Part shown: positions 25,607-36,332 of the stretch, piece by piece
Numbering within the stretch: position 1 is the first letter of the stretch
Layout: every line of letters begins with the position of its first letter
Assembly (NCBI GenBank): GCA_026393835.1
Contig: JAPKZK010000151.1
Location: 1-64,000 of the forward strand
DNA: 64,000 nt
Direction: 5' to 3'
Source: Candidatus Aminicenantota bacterium
GTDB taxonomy: Bacteria > Acidobacteriota > Aminicenantia > UBA2199
Position numbers and translations under genes: made by a program
The notes under the pieces: model-generated
What the model saw: the letters and a program-made list of their open reading frames with translations, nothing else
Databases searched by the model: none
Told to the model about the DNA's origin: nothing

Positions 25607-25815
25607 TTATGCCGGGGGCCTGGGTTTCTTGCTTTTGGAGAACAATTTCTCCACCAATTTGCCGGGCTTAATATCGCCGAACGGCGTCTTAACCTTAAAT
25701 TCGAATATTTCATTCGCGGCCTTTAACATACTCTCCCGGGGATAATGGTAATCGTCTTCATTTTGCTTTTTTAAGATGTTATCCAGTTGTCCCAGGCGCA
25801 GGACCCCACTGCGGT
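25607..25815 (-). pseudogene. unrecognised C-terminal gene remnant
   Basis: A minus-strand frame without a start codon of its own translates to a coding-looking segment (LRLGQLDNILKKQNEDDYHY, then FKVKTPFGDIKPGKLVEKLF) and stops at 25607-25609. The 5' end dissolves into the start of the plus-strand gene at 25840. It is probably the tail of a decayed gene; family unknown. Confidence 0.35.
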
Positions 25816-25839
25816 TTGCCTTTAAGTGAACAACAGGTA

Positions 25840-26295
25840 ATGTCGAACCGTGGTTTAACGGAAGTGAGTTCTGCTAACGTGAATATTGGCAAAATCCTAA
25901 ACGATGAATATCTGATTAACCTCCTGATGGAAGGGAGAAAAATCGAAGCCATCAAACGGTGCCGAGAAATTACCAACTGGGGACTTAAGGACGCCAAAGA
26001 GGCAGTGGAACGTATGGCTTTACTTCGTAACATCCCAATGAAAAAGGAAAAAGCGGGATGTTTTATTGCTACTGCGTGTTATGGTTCTCCATTTGCAACT
26101 GAAGTAGAACTGCTTAGAAAATATCGGGATGATGTGCTATTGAAATCCTTGCGGGGGAGATGCTTTGTAAAAATGTATTATCTCATCTCACCGTCTATTT
26201 CTAAGATCATAGAAAAATCAGTCTTTCTTCGAAAACTTGTCGCCAGGTATTTATTGACGCCTTTGGTCAAATCGATCCGCTCAAGGACCCCTTAA
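25840..26295 (+). CDS. L7/L12-like domain plus CFI-box C-terminal protein
   Basis: A 151-residue protein. Residues ~25-65 (LINLLMEGRKIEAIKRCREI, then LKDAKEAVERM) resemble the ribosomal L7/L12 C-terminal fold used as a generic interaction domain. Residues ~75-150 hold the CFIATACYGSPFATEVELLR signature of CFI-box C-terminal proteins, with two Cys and a following amphipathic or membrane-associating helix. Function is unknown. ATG 25840 is preferred over TTG 25816, but the ribosome binding site is weak in either case. Confidence 0.65.
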   Translation: MSNRGLTEVSSANVNIGKILNDEYLINLLMEGRKIEAIKRCREITNWGLKDAKEAVERMALLRNIPMKKEKAGCFIATACYGSPFATEVELLRKYRDDVLLKSLRGRCFVKMYYLISPSISKIIEKSVFLRKLVARYLLTPLVKSIRSRTP

Positions 26296-26370
26296 TCGCT
26301 TCCGGGGTCAAGCCTTGCTTTACTCCTTTTTCTTTTTTTCCCCCTTTCAAACACCGGACCGATTTTTGGG

Positions 26371-26415
26371 AACAAGAGCCGGTCCCGGGAACGCGCTGGA
26401 ACCGGCTCCTGTTTT
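26371..26415. terminator. hairpin after the Cys-rich secreted gene, copy 1
   Basis: Imperfect inverted repeat AACAAGAGCCGGTCCCGG ... CCGGCTCCTGTTT just downstream of the stop of the minus-strand gene at 26429. It matches the hairpin at 26768-26814, so gene and terminator were duplicated together. Confidence 0.6.
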
Positions 26416-26428
26416 AATCTTGATCAGT

Positions 26429-26728
26429 TCAGTCCGGTATAGCATTACAGGGGCAAGTGCATCCGCCGGCATTCACGGTATACTGGAACCATTGTCCATT
26501 TCGATACCAGTCTGATCTAATCTGGCAGTTGCCGATATAGGTCTCGATTATGGAGTAATAAGAACCCCCTTGCCACCATCCATACTGGCTTACAAACTGC
26601 CCAACCGAGTAGCAAGGGCAATTGTTATTGCTGGGAGGTGTTCCGCCGCCACCCACGTCACTGATGACTAGATTCAATCCGCAGGTAAATAAAATGATTA
26701 ACACAATCGCTAAAATCTTGATCTTCAT
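26429..26728 (-). CDS. small Cys-rich secreted protein, paralog 1
   Basis: 99 residues: a signal peptide (KILAIVLIILFTCGLNLVIS) followed by a ~75-residue mature part with five cysteines (NCPCYSVGQ, GNCQIR, GGCTCPC) and aromatic-rich segments (YGWWQGG, RNGQWFQYTVNAGG). It is a close paralog of the next gene upstream. The pattern fits a disulfide-stabilised extracellular peptide; a toxin, inhibitor or matrix role cannot be told apart. A GGAGG lies before ATG 26728. Confidence 0.7.
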   Translation of the reverse strand: MKIKILAIVLIILFTCGLNLVISDVGGGGTPPSNNNCPCYSVGQFVSQYGWWQGGSYYSIIETYIGNCQIRSDWYRNGQWFQYTVNAGGCTCPCNAIPD

Positions 26729-26767
26729 TTATGTCCTCCTTGTTTAAATTTTTTTGGCAAATTTGGC

Positions 26768-26814
26768 AACAAGAGCCGGTCCCGGGAATGTTCCCGGAAC
26801 CGGCTCTTGTTTTA
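26768..26814. terminator. hairpin after the Cys-rich secreted gene, copy 2
   Basis: A near-perfect inverted repeat, AACAAGAGCCGGTCCCGGGA ... CCGGCTCTTGTTTTA, overlapping the stop of the minus-strand gene at 26812. It is a strong stem and probably a terminator for that gene. Confidence 0.7.
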
Positions 26815-27123
26815 GTCGTCTTGATGAGGGTCTTCCGGCACACTGCAGGCGCATGTGCATCCGCCGGCATTCACGGTATACTGGAACCATTGTCCATTTC
26901 GAAACCAGTCTGATCTAATCTGGCAGCCGCCGATATAGGTTTCGATAATCGAAATGTAATAAGGGGGCGCCCACCATCCATACTCGCATACAACCTGCCC
27001 GGAATAGTAGCAGGGGCAATTGCCGGCCGGTGGGTTACCGCCGCCGGGCGGTTCACCGATAACTAGATCCAATCCACAGGTAAATAAGATGAATAACACA
27101 ATCGCTAAAATCTTGATCTTCAT
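26812..27123 (-). CDS. small Cys-rich secreted protein, paralog 2
   Basis: 103 residues with the same layout as the gene at 26429: signal peptide, Gly/Pro linker, then cysteines in NCPCY, VVCEYGWW, GGCQIR and GGCTCACS. The last third (RNGQWFQYTVNAGGCTC) is identical between the two. Paralog 2 has one extra cysteine (VCEYGWW) and an acidic tail. ATG 27123 follows a GGAGG-type site. Confidence 0.7.
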   Translation of the reverse strand: MKIKILAIVLFILFTCGLDLVIGEPPGGGNPPAGNCPCYYSGQVVCEYGWWAPPYYISIIETYIGGCQIRSDWFRNGQWFQYTVNAGGCTCACSVPEDPHQDD

Positions 27124-27467
27124 TTATAACCTCCATGGTTAAATTTATTTGGCAAATTTAGGGCAAATTTGGGGAGTACATACATTACGAGGATTCGTTA
27201 ATAGAAAGGTGAAAAAAAAGATTAACACAATTAAGGGGTTTTGTCAAGTATAAAAACGGCCCAATAAAAAAAAATCGAGAGAACCCGGCGATTCCGAGTT
27301 AGATATCATCGCAAAGATCGATAAAATTTTCAGGGAGATGATGAATTCTTAAAGACCTATCCGGCTTTCAATTCCCCAATGGCCGCAAAATAAACTCAAA
27401 ATTCGGCTTGACATTTTGGCCGTGGAGTGGTACTTTATCGGTGTCGAAACTAAAAAAGGATGATAAG

Positions 27468-27650
27468 ATGTCTTCACTGGCTTTAGAAAAAAAAAGAAAG
27501 GAAATGAAACAAGAGTTCCTGGCTTTAACTCCGTTAGAACGAATTCGCCGGATGAATACCGTCTTTAACGACATCATTGCCTTAAAAGCCAAAACCAAAG
27601 GGGTAAAGGAATATGAAATCTATCGAAGTTACCTTAAAGATCGTCGATGA
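27468..27650 (+). CDS. small partner protein of a nucleotidyltransferase (TPxER type)
   Basis: A 60-residue, helical, highly charged protein starting at ATG 27468 behind AAGGATGATAAG. It contains ALTPLERIRRMNTVF. It overlaps the following nucleotidyltransferase gene by 38 nt. A similar small gene with MTPMERMKEF precedes another nucleotidyltransferase at 35.6 kb, so this is a conserved two-gene module. Likely an antitoxin or specificity partner; that is inference. Confidence 0.6.
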   Translation: MSSLALEKKRKEMKQEFLALTPLERIRRMNTVFNDIIALKAKTKGVKEYEIYRSYLKDRR

Positions 27651-28233
27651 CATCGCCGGCAAGATTCGAAAAACCTCCGATATCAGCATTGTTCTAATCG
27701 GTGGCTATGCGGTGATTGCCCATGGGGTTGCCAGGACTACTTGCGATGTTGATTTTTTCCTTTATCCCGGGCAAATTCAAGAAGACACAAATGGATTTTT
27801 GAAAATATTCAAACAGGCTGTTCCGGGAAACTTCGAAATCGAATGGGTAGAAGGGAGTAAGATGATCGATGACCCGTTTCCTTATGATATTATATTCTTG
27901 AAGGATAAATCCGGCGAGTATCCCAGGATCGATTTCATTATCCCACGGTACAAGTGGGAAGTGGAAGGTATCAAGAAGGCGAAACCCCTTGAAGATATCC
28001 CCTTTCCCGTACTGCCAAAACCATATCTCATTGCCATGAAACTGAAAGCAGGCGGACCAAAAGATAACCTGGACATCATCGAACTTCAACCTTTATTATC
28101 CCAGGAAGAGATAAAGGAAACCGAACGATTGGCAGTTCTTATTAAACGAGACAAAAACCTGGCTGCTCTCTTAAAAATAGAAAAGAGTGAAATTACGCAC
28201 TTCTGCGTAACGCACATCTGCGTAATGACGTAA
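27613..28233 (+). CDS. nucleotidyltransferase-fold protein (AbiEii/DUF6036-like)
   Basis: 206 residues. The motif LIGGYAVIAHGVARTTCDVDFFL (residues ~28-50) is the nucleotidyltransferase GG ... DxD signature; RIDFIIPRY supplies the third acidic position. KPYLIAMKLKAG is the conserved basic helix of these proteins. Probably the toxin or enzyme half of a TA-like module with the overlapping small gene. The extreme C-terminus (THFCVTHICVMT) is encoded by the repeat that precedes the next ATPase gene, so the original end may have been replaced. Confidence 0.78.
   Translation: MKSIEVTLKIVDDIAGKIRKTSDISIVLIGGYAVIAHGVARTTCDVDFFLYPGQIQEDTNGFLKIFKQAVPGNFEIEWVEGSKMIDDPFPYDIIFLKDKSGEYPRIDFIIPRYKWEVEGIKKAKPLEDIPFPVLPKPYLIAMKLKAGGPKDNLDIIELQPLLSQEEIKETERLAVLIKRDKNLAALLKIEKSEITHFCVTHICVMT
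28193..28225 (+). promoter_or_regulatory. tandem palindromic iterons before an ATPase gene
   Basis: Two 15-bp-spaced copies, ACGCACTTCTGCGTAA (28195-28210) and ACGCACATCTGCGTAA (28210-28225), each with TTACGCA/TGCGTAA symmetry. They lie over 100 bp before the ATPase start and inside the 3' end of the upstream gene. Confidence 0.6.
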
Positions 28234-28289
28234 GACATTCTTTCCCCTTTTGCCAACAAAGTCGGGGCGCCCATAGAACCGGGCAGTAC

Positions 28290-28318
28290 TTGTAATTTTT
28301 TGAAAAATAGGGTATGAT
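28290..28318 (+). promoter_or_regulatory. promoter of the 28.3-kb ATPase gene
   Basis: TTGTAA (28290-28295), 17 bases, TATGAT (28313-28318). The predicted start is near 28325, 13 bases before ATG 28338, leaving space for the AGGAG ribosome binding site. Confidence 0.5.
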
Positions 28319-28337
28319 TTCCGATAGGAGTAGTAAA

Positions 28338-29465
28338 ATGAATCCGTTTAAATATGGGACCGTCGTGGCAGACAGATACTTTATCGACCGGGAAAAGGAA
28401 ATCGCTCAAATTAAGGATGATCTGTTAAATGGGATAAATATCATCCTCTATGCCCCGCGCCGCTTCGGCAAAACATCGCTCGTAATGCAAATCCTAAGCG
28501 ATTTAAAAGAAAGCCGGGTTAAAACAGTATATCTTGATCTTTTCCAGGTATATTCCCTGGAAAGCTTTATCCGGCTCTACGCTTCTAAAGTAATGGAAGC
28601 CAGCGGCTTCTCAATGAAAAAAGCGATAAAAAGCCTTAAATCCTGTATAAGAGGTGTCATACCCTCAATGGGTCTCGATGATGATGGAAAACCCGTTCTC
28701 TCTTTTTCCTATGATTCGAAAATTCCGAAGGAATATTCCCTCCTGGATGTTCTCGATCTCCCTAAAAAACTCAAAGGTAAAAATGAAAGATGGGTGATTG
28801 TATTCGATGAATTCCAGGAGATTAATCGCCTGGATGGCGAAATGATAGAAAAACAATTCCGCTCTATCTTTCAGTTTCACAATGAGATAGCTTATATCTT
28901 TATGGGGAGTAAAACCCACCTGATGCTCAATATGTTTGCAGATAAAAGGAGAGCCTTTTACAATATCGGGAAGCTCAAAAAAATTGACAAAATCTCAGCT
29001 CAAGAGATGATCGCTCATATGGAGAGTGAGTTTAAGAAAGGCGGTTTCTCTTTTAGCCGGGGCATTTTTGAAAAAGTTTTGTCCTATACGGATAATATAC
29101 CTTATTACAACCAATACCTGGCGTCACAAATCTGGCAATCGGTAAAAGAGGAGGGAAGAGAAATCGATGACAAATTAGTGGAAAAAGCAGTCATACAAAT
29201 ACTGGATAACCAGGGCGATTATTACTACACCTTACTTAATCAATTGACTGTCTATCAGCGCAGCGTATTGCATGCGTTTATCCGGGAGCAAGAAAATATT
29301 TATTCTAAAGAATATACGCAAAAACACGGTTTATCTTCGGTCTCCAGTACCCAACGGGCCTTGAAGCGCCTGCTAGAGTTGGAGATTATAGAAAAAATAG
29401 AAGATAAATATGTATTTAGCGACCCCTTTTTCCCACTCTATTTGCAACAACGTACGTTTGCCTGA
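28338..29465 (+). CDS. archaeal-type AAA ATPase (STAND-like)
   Basis: A 375-residue P-loop ATPase. NPFKYGTVVADRYFIDRE at the start and YAPRRFGKTSLV (Walker A, residues ~35-47) are typical of the archaeal ATPase/AAA group; Walker B is VIVFDEFQEI near residue 157, followed by YIFMGSKTHLM. The C-terminal third looks like a winged helix (SSVSSTQRALKRLLELEIIEK). ATG 28338 follows AGGAG. A paralog is encoded at 48683-49822, and both have tandem 15-bp iterons upstream. Confidence 0.83.
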   Translation: MNPFKYGTVVADRYFIDREKEIAQIKDDLLNGINIILYAPRRFGKTSLVMQILSDLKESRVKTVYLDLFQVYSLESFIRLYASKVMEASGFSMKKAIKSLKSCIRGVIPSMGLDDDGKPVLSFSYDSKIPKEYSLLDVLDLPKKLKGKNERWVIVFDEFQEINRLDGEMIEKQFRSIFQFHNEIAYIFMGSKTHLMLNMFADKRRAFYNIGKLKKIDKISAQEMIAHMESEFKKGGFSFSRGIFEKVLSYTDNIPYYNQYLASQIWQSVKEEGREIDDKLVEKAVIQILDNQGDYYYTLLNQLTVYQRSVLHAFIREQENIYSKEYTQKHGLSSVSSTQRALKRLLELEIIEKIEDKYVFSDPFFPLYLQQRTFA

Positions 29466-29509
29466 GGTTTGGCTTTGAAAATTTTTTCTCTGGCGCGTAA
29501 GCGCCCCCT

Positions 29510-29664
29510 CTAAATCTCGTTTAAAAGTCGGTTAAAATCTTTCAACAAATCCGTTTCCTCGAAGGAGAGTGTTCATAGATTCCCAGGTTCCTTTCCAGGT
29601 CGATGGGCTCAGCTATTAAAACCTGTTTTTCAAATTCCTCAAGATATTCTTTGTTTGTTATCAT
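29510..29664 (-). pseudogene. frameshifted small protein gene
   Basis: From ATG 29664 the frame reads MITNKEYLEEFEKQVLIAEP and so on, then stops after 40 codons. A one-base shift near codon 34 would continue as FEETDLLKDFNRLLNEI and stop at 29510-29512. The two halves make a coherent ~51-residue acidic helical protein. The family is not recognised; it may be an antitoxin. Confidence 0.45.
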
Positions 29665-29820
29665 TTTTATTATCCTACTTGAAACTATTTTAGCAGAATA
29701 CCCGGTAGATGTAAAGAATAAGGGGGATTTTTTGCCTGGCGCGTAATCGCCCTCATTTTGCGGGCAGACACTGGGGCCACCTTATTAAATCGCCTGGATA
29801 AATGCAAAAAAAACAAAAAG

Positions 29821-29846
29821 CGGGCGAACACGGGGGTTCGCCCCTA
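29821..29846 (-). repeat. REP palindrome upstream of the RAYT gene
   Basis: Reading on the minus strand GTAGGGGCGAACCCCCGTGT, then TCGCCCG. It lies in inverted orientation relative to the copy just after the transposase gene (30479-30505), so the gene is bracketed by REP elements. Confidence 0.7.
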
Positions 29847-29870
29847 CATGGCTGTTAATTTGGTTAATTA

Positions 29871-29899
29871 TTGACTGATGCCCGGAAATAAAATATAAT
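29871..29899 (+). promoter_or_regulatory. sigma-70 promoter of the RAYT gene
   Basis: TTGACT (29871-29876), 17 bases, TATAAT (29894-29899). The predicted start near 29906 is only four bases before ATG 29910; there is no ribosome binding site. Confidence 0.65.
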
Positions 29900-29909
29900 T
29901 CATCACACC

Positions 29910-30482
29910 ATGAAATACAATTCGGAGATTCATCATCGCCGGTCTATCCGCCTTCAAGAATATGATTATTCATCCCCAGGGGTGTATTTTGTTACCTTAT
30001 GCACACAAAATCATGAGTGCCTATTTGGGGAAATTTTAAACCGCAAAATGGTTTTAAATGCCGCGGGCCAAATGATTACTACTGTTTTGCAACAAATCCC
30101 CGACCGATATCCTGGCAATGACATCGATGAATTCGTCGTTATGCCCGATCACATTCATATAATTATTTCCGTAGGGGCGGGCCCCCGTGTCCGCCCGTCT
30201 TTGTCTTCCCCTTCCCCTGTCATTCCATTTTCTCAACAATCGGGATTGCCTCTCCCGGATATTGTTAGCCGTATTAAAACAATGACAACGAAACTATATG
30301 CCGATGGTGTGAAACAATCGGGGTGGCAACCATTTAATGGTAAATTGTGGCAGCGCAATTATTACGAGCATATTATCCGCAATGATAACGAATTATTCCA
30401 GGTCAGGGACTATGTCGATAAGAACCCGACCCATTGGGAAATGGATGAGCCTCCCGACCTGTCCCAATTCACCTTTCCGTAG
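29910..30482 (+). CDS. REP-associated tyrosine transposase (RAYT, Y1 family)
   Basis: A 190-residue Y1 (IS200-like) transposase of the RAYT branch. The HUH motif is PDHIHIIIS near residue 85, and the catalytic tyrosine region is NYYEHIIRNDNE near residue 150. RAYTs cut REP palindromes and are thought to spread them. A REP copy (30171-30197) is inserted in frame inside the gene, giving GAGPRVRPS right after the HUH strand, and the core motifs stay intact. REP copies flank the gene in inverted orientation. The protein probably remains active. Confidence 0.87.
   Translation: MKYNSEIHHRRSIRLQEYDYSSPGVYFVTLCTQNHECLFGEILNRKMVLNAAGQMITTVLQQIPDRYPGNDIDEFVVMPDHIHIIISVGAGPRVRPSLSSPSPVIPFSQQSGLPLPDIVSRIKTMTTKLYADGVKQSGWQPFNGKLWQRNYYEHIIRNDNELFQVRDYVDKNPTHWEMDEPPDLSQFTFP
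30171..30197 (+). repeat. REP palindrome inside the RAYT coding region
   Basis: GTAGGGGCGGGCCCCCGTGT followed by CCGCCCG, the same consensus as the intergenic REPs at 615, 1864 and 3759. Its length of 27 bp keeps the reading frame. Confidence 0.75.
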
Positions 30483-30505
30483 GGGTGGGCGCCCGCGCCG
30501 CGGGC
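30479..30505 (+). repeat. REP-like palindrome after the RAYT gene
   Basis: GTAGGGGTGGGCGCCCGCGC ..., overlapping the stop codon of the transposase gene. It is a more diverged member of the family. Confidence 0.6.
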
Positions 30506-30554
30506 TTTCTATATTCGTGCTTCGTGCTTTTTCATAGGATGCCTCGAAGGCTGA

Positions 30555-30835
30555 ATTTAACCAACGATTTAAAAAATTAGCCATCGATGGCAAAATTTAA
30601 ACAAGATTTTAAAAAAATCGGCCTTCGATGGCAAAAATTTGCCACTTAAGGTAAAAATTTAGCCAAACTCTTGAAAAAATCAGCCATCGTTGTCAAAATT
30701 CCAGCAAAGATGGCAAAAATCCAGGATCAATGGTAAAATTCCAGCAACGTTGGTAAAAATCCAGAATCAATGGCAAAATTCCAGCATCGATGCTTAAATT
30801 CCAGGATCGATGGCTAAATTTAAGCGTCGATGATG
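30555..30835. repeat. tandem array B, ~20-bp units
   Basis: About 14 degenerate units of ~20 bp. The clearest seven (30694-30835) follow AAAATTCCAGCATCGATGGC with variation in the second half; earlier ones are more diverged. Each unit has an A-tract and an ATCGAT/GCCATCGATGGC-type partial palindrome. No open frame of interest. It ends exactly where a nucleotidyltransferase gene remnant begins. Confidence 0.7.
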
Positions 30836-31030
30836 TCGAAACCACTTGAAGATATCCCCTATCCCGTGCTGCCAAAACCATATCTCATTGCCATAAAACT
30901 AAAAGCGGGATCAAAAGATAACCTGGACATCAGTGACTCTAACCTTTATTATCCCAGGAAGAGAAAAAGAAAACCGAACAATTGACCATTCTTATTATTA
31001 AACGAGATAAAAACCTGGCCTCTCTCTTAA
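30836..31030 (+). pseudogene. remnant of a nucleotidyltransferase gene
   Basis: This stretch is nearly identical at DNA level to 27983-28175 inside the nucleotidyltransferase gene (encoding PLEDIPFPVLPKPYLIAMKL ...), but with base changes and small indels that break the frame, and without the 5' half. It is a dead partial duplicate of the module at 27.5 kb, truncated at the array boundary. Confidence 0.75.
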
Positions 31031-31127
31031 AATGGATAGATACTGATCCGATCTCTTTGCATCCGGTTACCAGCCACAAAACCGCAAAACATGAAAGGAT
31101 TGACAATCCTTTCGATTTGCCTTATGA

Positions 31128-31622
31128 TTAACGTATGACGAAGACAGGGTAGAAGTTGTTAATCCGGGCGGACTTGTGGGGGGATTAAAAAAAGAAGACC
31201 TTGGGAAACGCAGTATGCCGAGAAATCCGCTGCTTTTCAGTATGATGGAACGGATGGACCTTGTCGAAAAGGTTGGAACCGGGATTTTAAGGATGAAAGA
31301 TGCCATGAAAGAATACGGCTTGAAAGAGCCTATAATAGAGGCAGATGAAAACTGGTTCAGCATTACATTCGAACGGGACGTACAAAAATATTCGCAGACC
31401 GATACGCCTGTAAATAAGCCTGTAAATCTGAATCAATTTCAGGGTCAAATTTTTAATTGTTTAAAGGAAAACCCCTATATAACGTATGATGAATTATCAG
31501 AAAAATTAAAAAAGGGCAGGAATACAATACGATTAAATATCAAAAAATTAAAAGCCTTGAATTTAGTTGAGAGAATCGGCTCTGATAAAAAAGGTCATTG
31601 GTTGGTAAAACTGCCTTCTTAA
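31128..31622 (+). pseudogene. 5'-truncated AlbA/Schlafen-type ATP-binding protein
   Basis: The frame opens after a stop at 31125-31127 and encodes the C-terminal half of an AlbA_2-family protein: VEVVNPGGLVGGL, SMPRNPLLFSMMERM, EKVGTGILRMKDAM, then a winged helix (ITYDELSEKLKKGRNTIRLN). The N-terminal DNA-binding domain and half of the ATP-binding domain are missing. An internal ATG at 31176 could still give a 148-residue product with the wHTH. Confidence 0.7.
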
Positions 31623-31752
31623 CCGATGTTTTGGCGCTCAGGGCTGAAAAAGGGGCCAGGCAAAAAAATTTCTCCCCCCCAATAGCCACGGATGAATATA
31701 ATTGTCAATACTCAATTGTCAATTGTCAATTGTCAACGAAATGGCCTTCCGC

Positions 31753-31781
31753 TTGACTTTTGTATCCCAATTAATCATAAT
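31753..31781 (+). promoter_or_regulatory. promoter of the TIR-CHAT receptor gene
   Basis: TTGACT (31753-31758), 17 bases, CATAAT (31776-31781). The predicted start is near 31788, giving a ~58-base leader with AGGAG ahead of ATG 31846. A run of CAATTGT repeats (31705-31735) lies just upstream. Confidence 0.5.
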
Positions 31782-31845
31782 AGCCCCTTAGCGGTTTCAA
31801 TCAAATCCATTACTGCTTAAACATGGAAGGACACAGGAGAACCTT

Positions 31846-35487
<3,642 letters not shown>

Positions 35488-35610
35488 AAATAGTGAGGGG
35501 TGATCCGGCAATCGTTCGGGGGGTTATGGTAATCTTTCGGATAGCTCCGGAAGATCATATTGGCCCGCGAAACTTTCTAAAAGGTTGACAATCTGGTATA
35601 ATTACTACCT

Positions 35611-35838
35611 ATGAACAATATGACAACAAAAAAGAAGAGAAACATGCCAATCGAAGTTTTTTCATCGCTGGAGGAAGAGAACCTTGCGGAATATCGCCGG
35701 AGGGCGCAAATGACTCCCATGGAAAGGATGAAGGAGTTTGCCATCTTGCAAGAACGATTCTGGGGCGCTAAGTGGACGAAAGAACCGATGGTAAAAGTCA
35801 TCCGGTATGAAAAAATTTCCTGGAAAAGCATAAAATGA
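35611..35838 (+). CDS. small partner protein of a nucleotidyltransferase (TPxER type), copy 2
   Basis: A 75-residue charged helical protein with IEVFSSLEEENLAEYRRRAQ, MTPMERMKEF and a Trp-containing tail. It overlaps the downstream nucleotidyltransferase start by 4 nt (ATGA). An extended -10 (TGG TATAAT, 35594-35602) lies so close to ATG 35611 that the mRNA would have a leader of about two bases. Its similarity in position and core motif to the 27.5-kb small gene suggests the same kind of module. Confidence 0.65.
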   Translation: MNNMTTKKKRNMPIEVFSSLEEENLAEYRRRAQMTPMERMKEFAILQERFWGAKWTKEPMVKVIRYEKISWKSIK

Positions 35839-36332
35839 TTTTCACACAAGACATGAAGGATTTGATTGAAATTATGGAACGGCATGAAGTCGAATACGTC
35901 CTTGTGGGAGGTTTTGCCGTTAACTTTTACGGATATGTCAGGACCACCCATGATGTTGATATTTTAGTAAATCCATCCTTTGAAAATGCCCGGAAAATGG
36001 TAAAGGCATTGGAAGAATTCGGATTCGGCAGCGATGGCGTTCCGGCAGGATACTTTGAAACCGAAGGAACGGCAATTCATATGGGCGTTGAACCCAACCG
36101 AATCGATCTTCTAACAAATCTTAAGGGCATTTCTAATGAAGAAATCTTTCAAAGAAAGGATAGAGTAAAATTCGAGAATATTTTTCTGAACATTATATCG
36201 TTTGAAGATTTGCTTTCTTGCAAGAAGAAATCCGATCGACTTAAAGATCTTGCTGATGCCGACGAGTTAGAGAGAATGCATAGCCCGGACAAGCCGGAAC
36301 CAAAAAGAAAAACGAAGCGCAAACAAAAATAA
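35835..36332 (+). CDS. DUF6036-like nucleotidyltransferase
   Basis: 165 residues. VLVGGFAVNFYGYVRTTHDVDILV (residues ~21-44) is the GG ... DxD catalytic signature and RIDLLTNL gives the third acidic position. The C-terminus is very basic (KPEPKRKTKRKQK). Translationally coupled to the small upstream gene. It probably modifies RNA or protein by nucleotide transfer in a TA-like pair; the target is unknown. It follows the TIR-CHAT receptor gene by a short gap. Confidence 0.8.
   Translation: MIFTQDMKDLIEIMERHEVEYVLVGGFAVNFYGYVRTTHDVDILVNPSFENARKMVKALEEFGFGSDGVPAGYFETEGTAIHMGVEPNRIDLLTNLKGISNEEIFQRKDRVKFENIFLNIISFEDLLSCKKKSDRLKDLADADELERMHSPDKPEPKRKTKRKQK

Noticed and set aside
24991..25726. Long open frames on both strands across array A (Gly/Glu/Phe heptads on minus, Pro/Ser/Lys on plus).
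   Set aside because: The 21-bp period keeps every frame open; neither frame has a convincing start signal or family, and the minus frame runs on into the promoter region of the permease gene.
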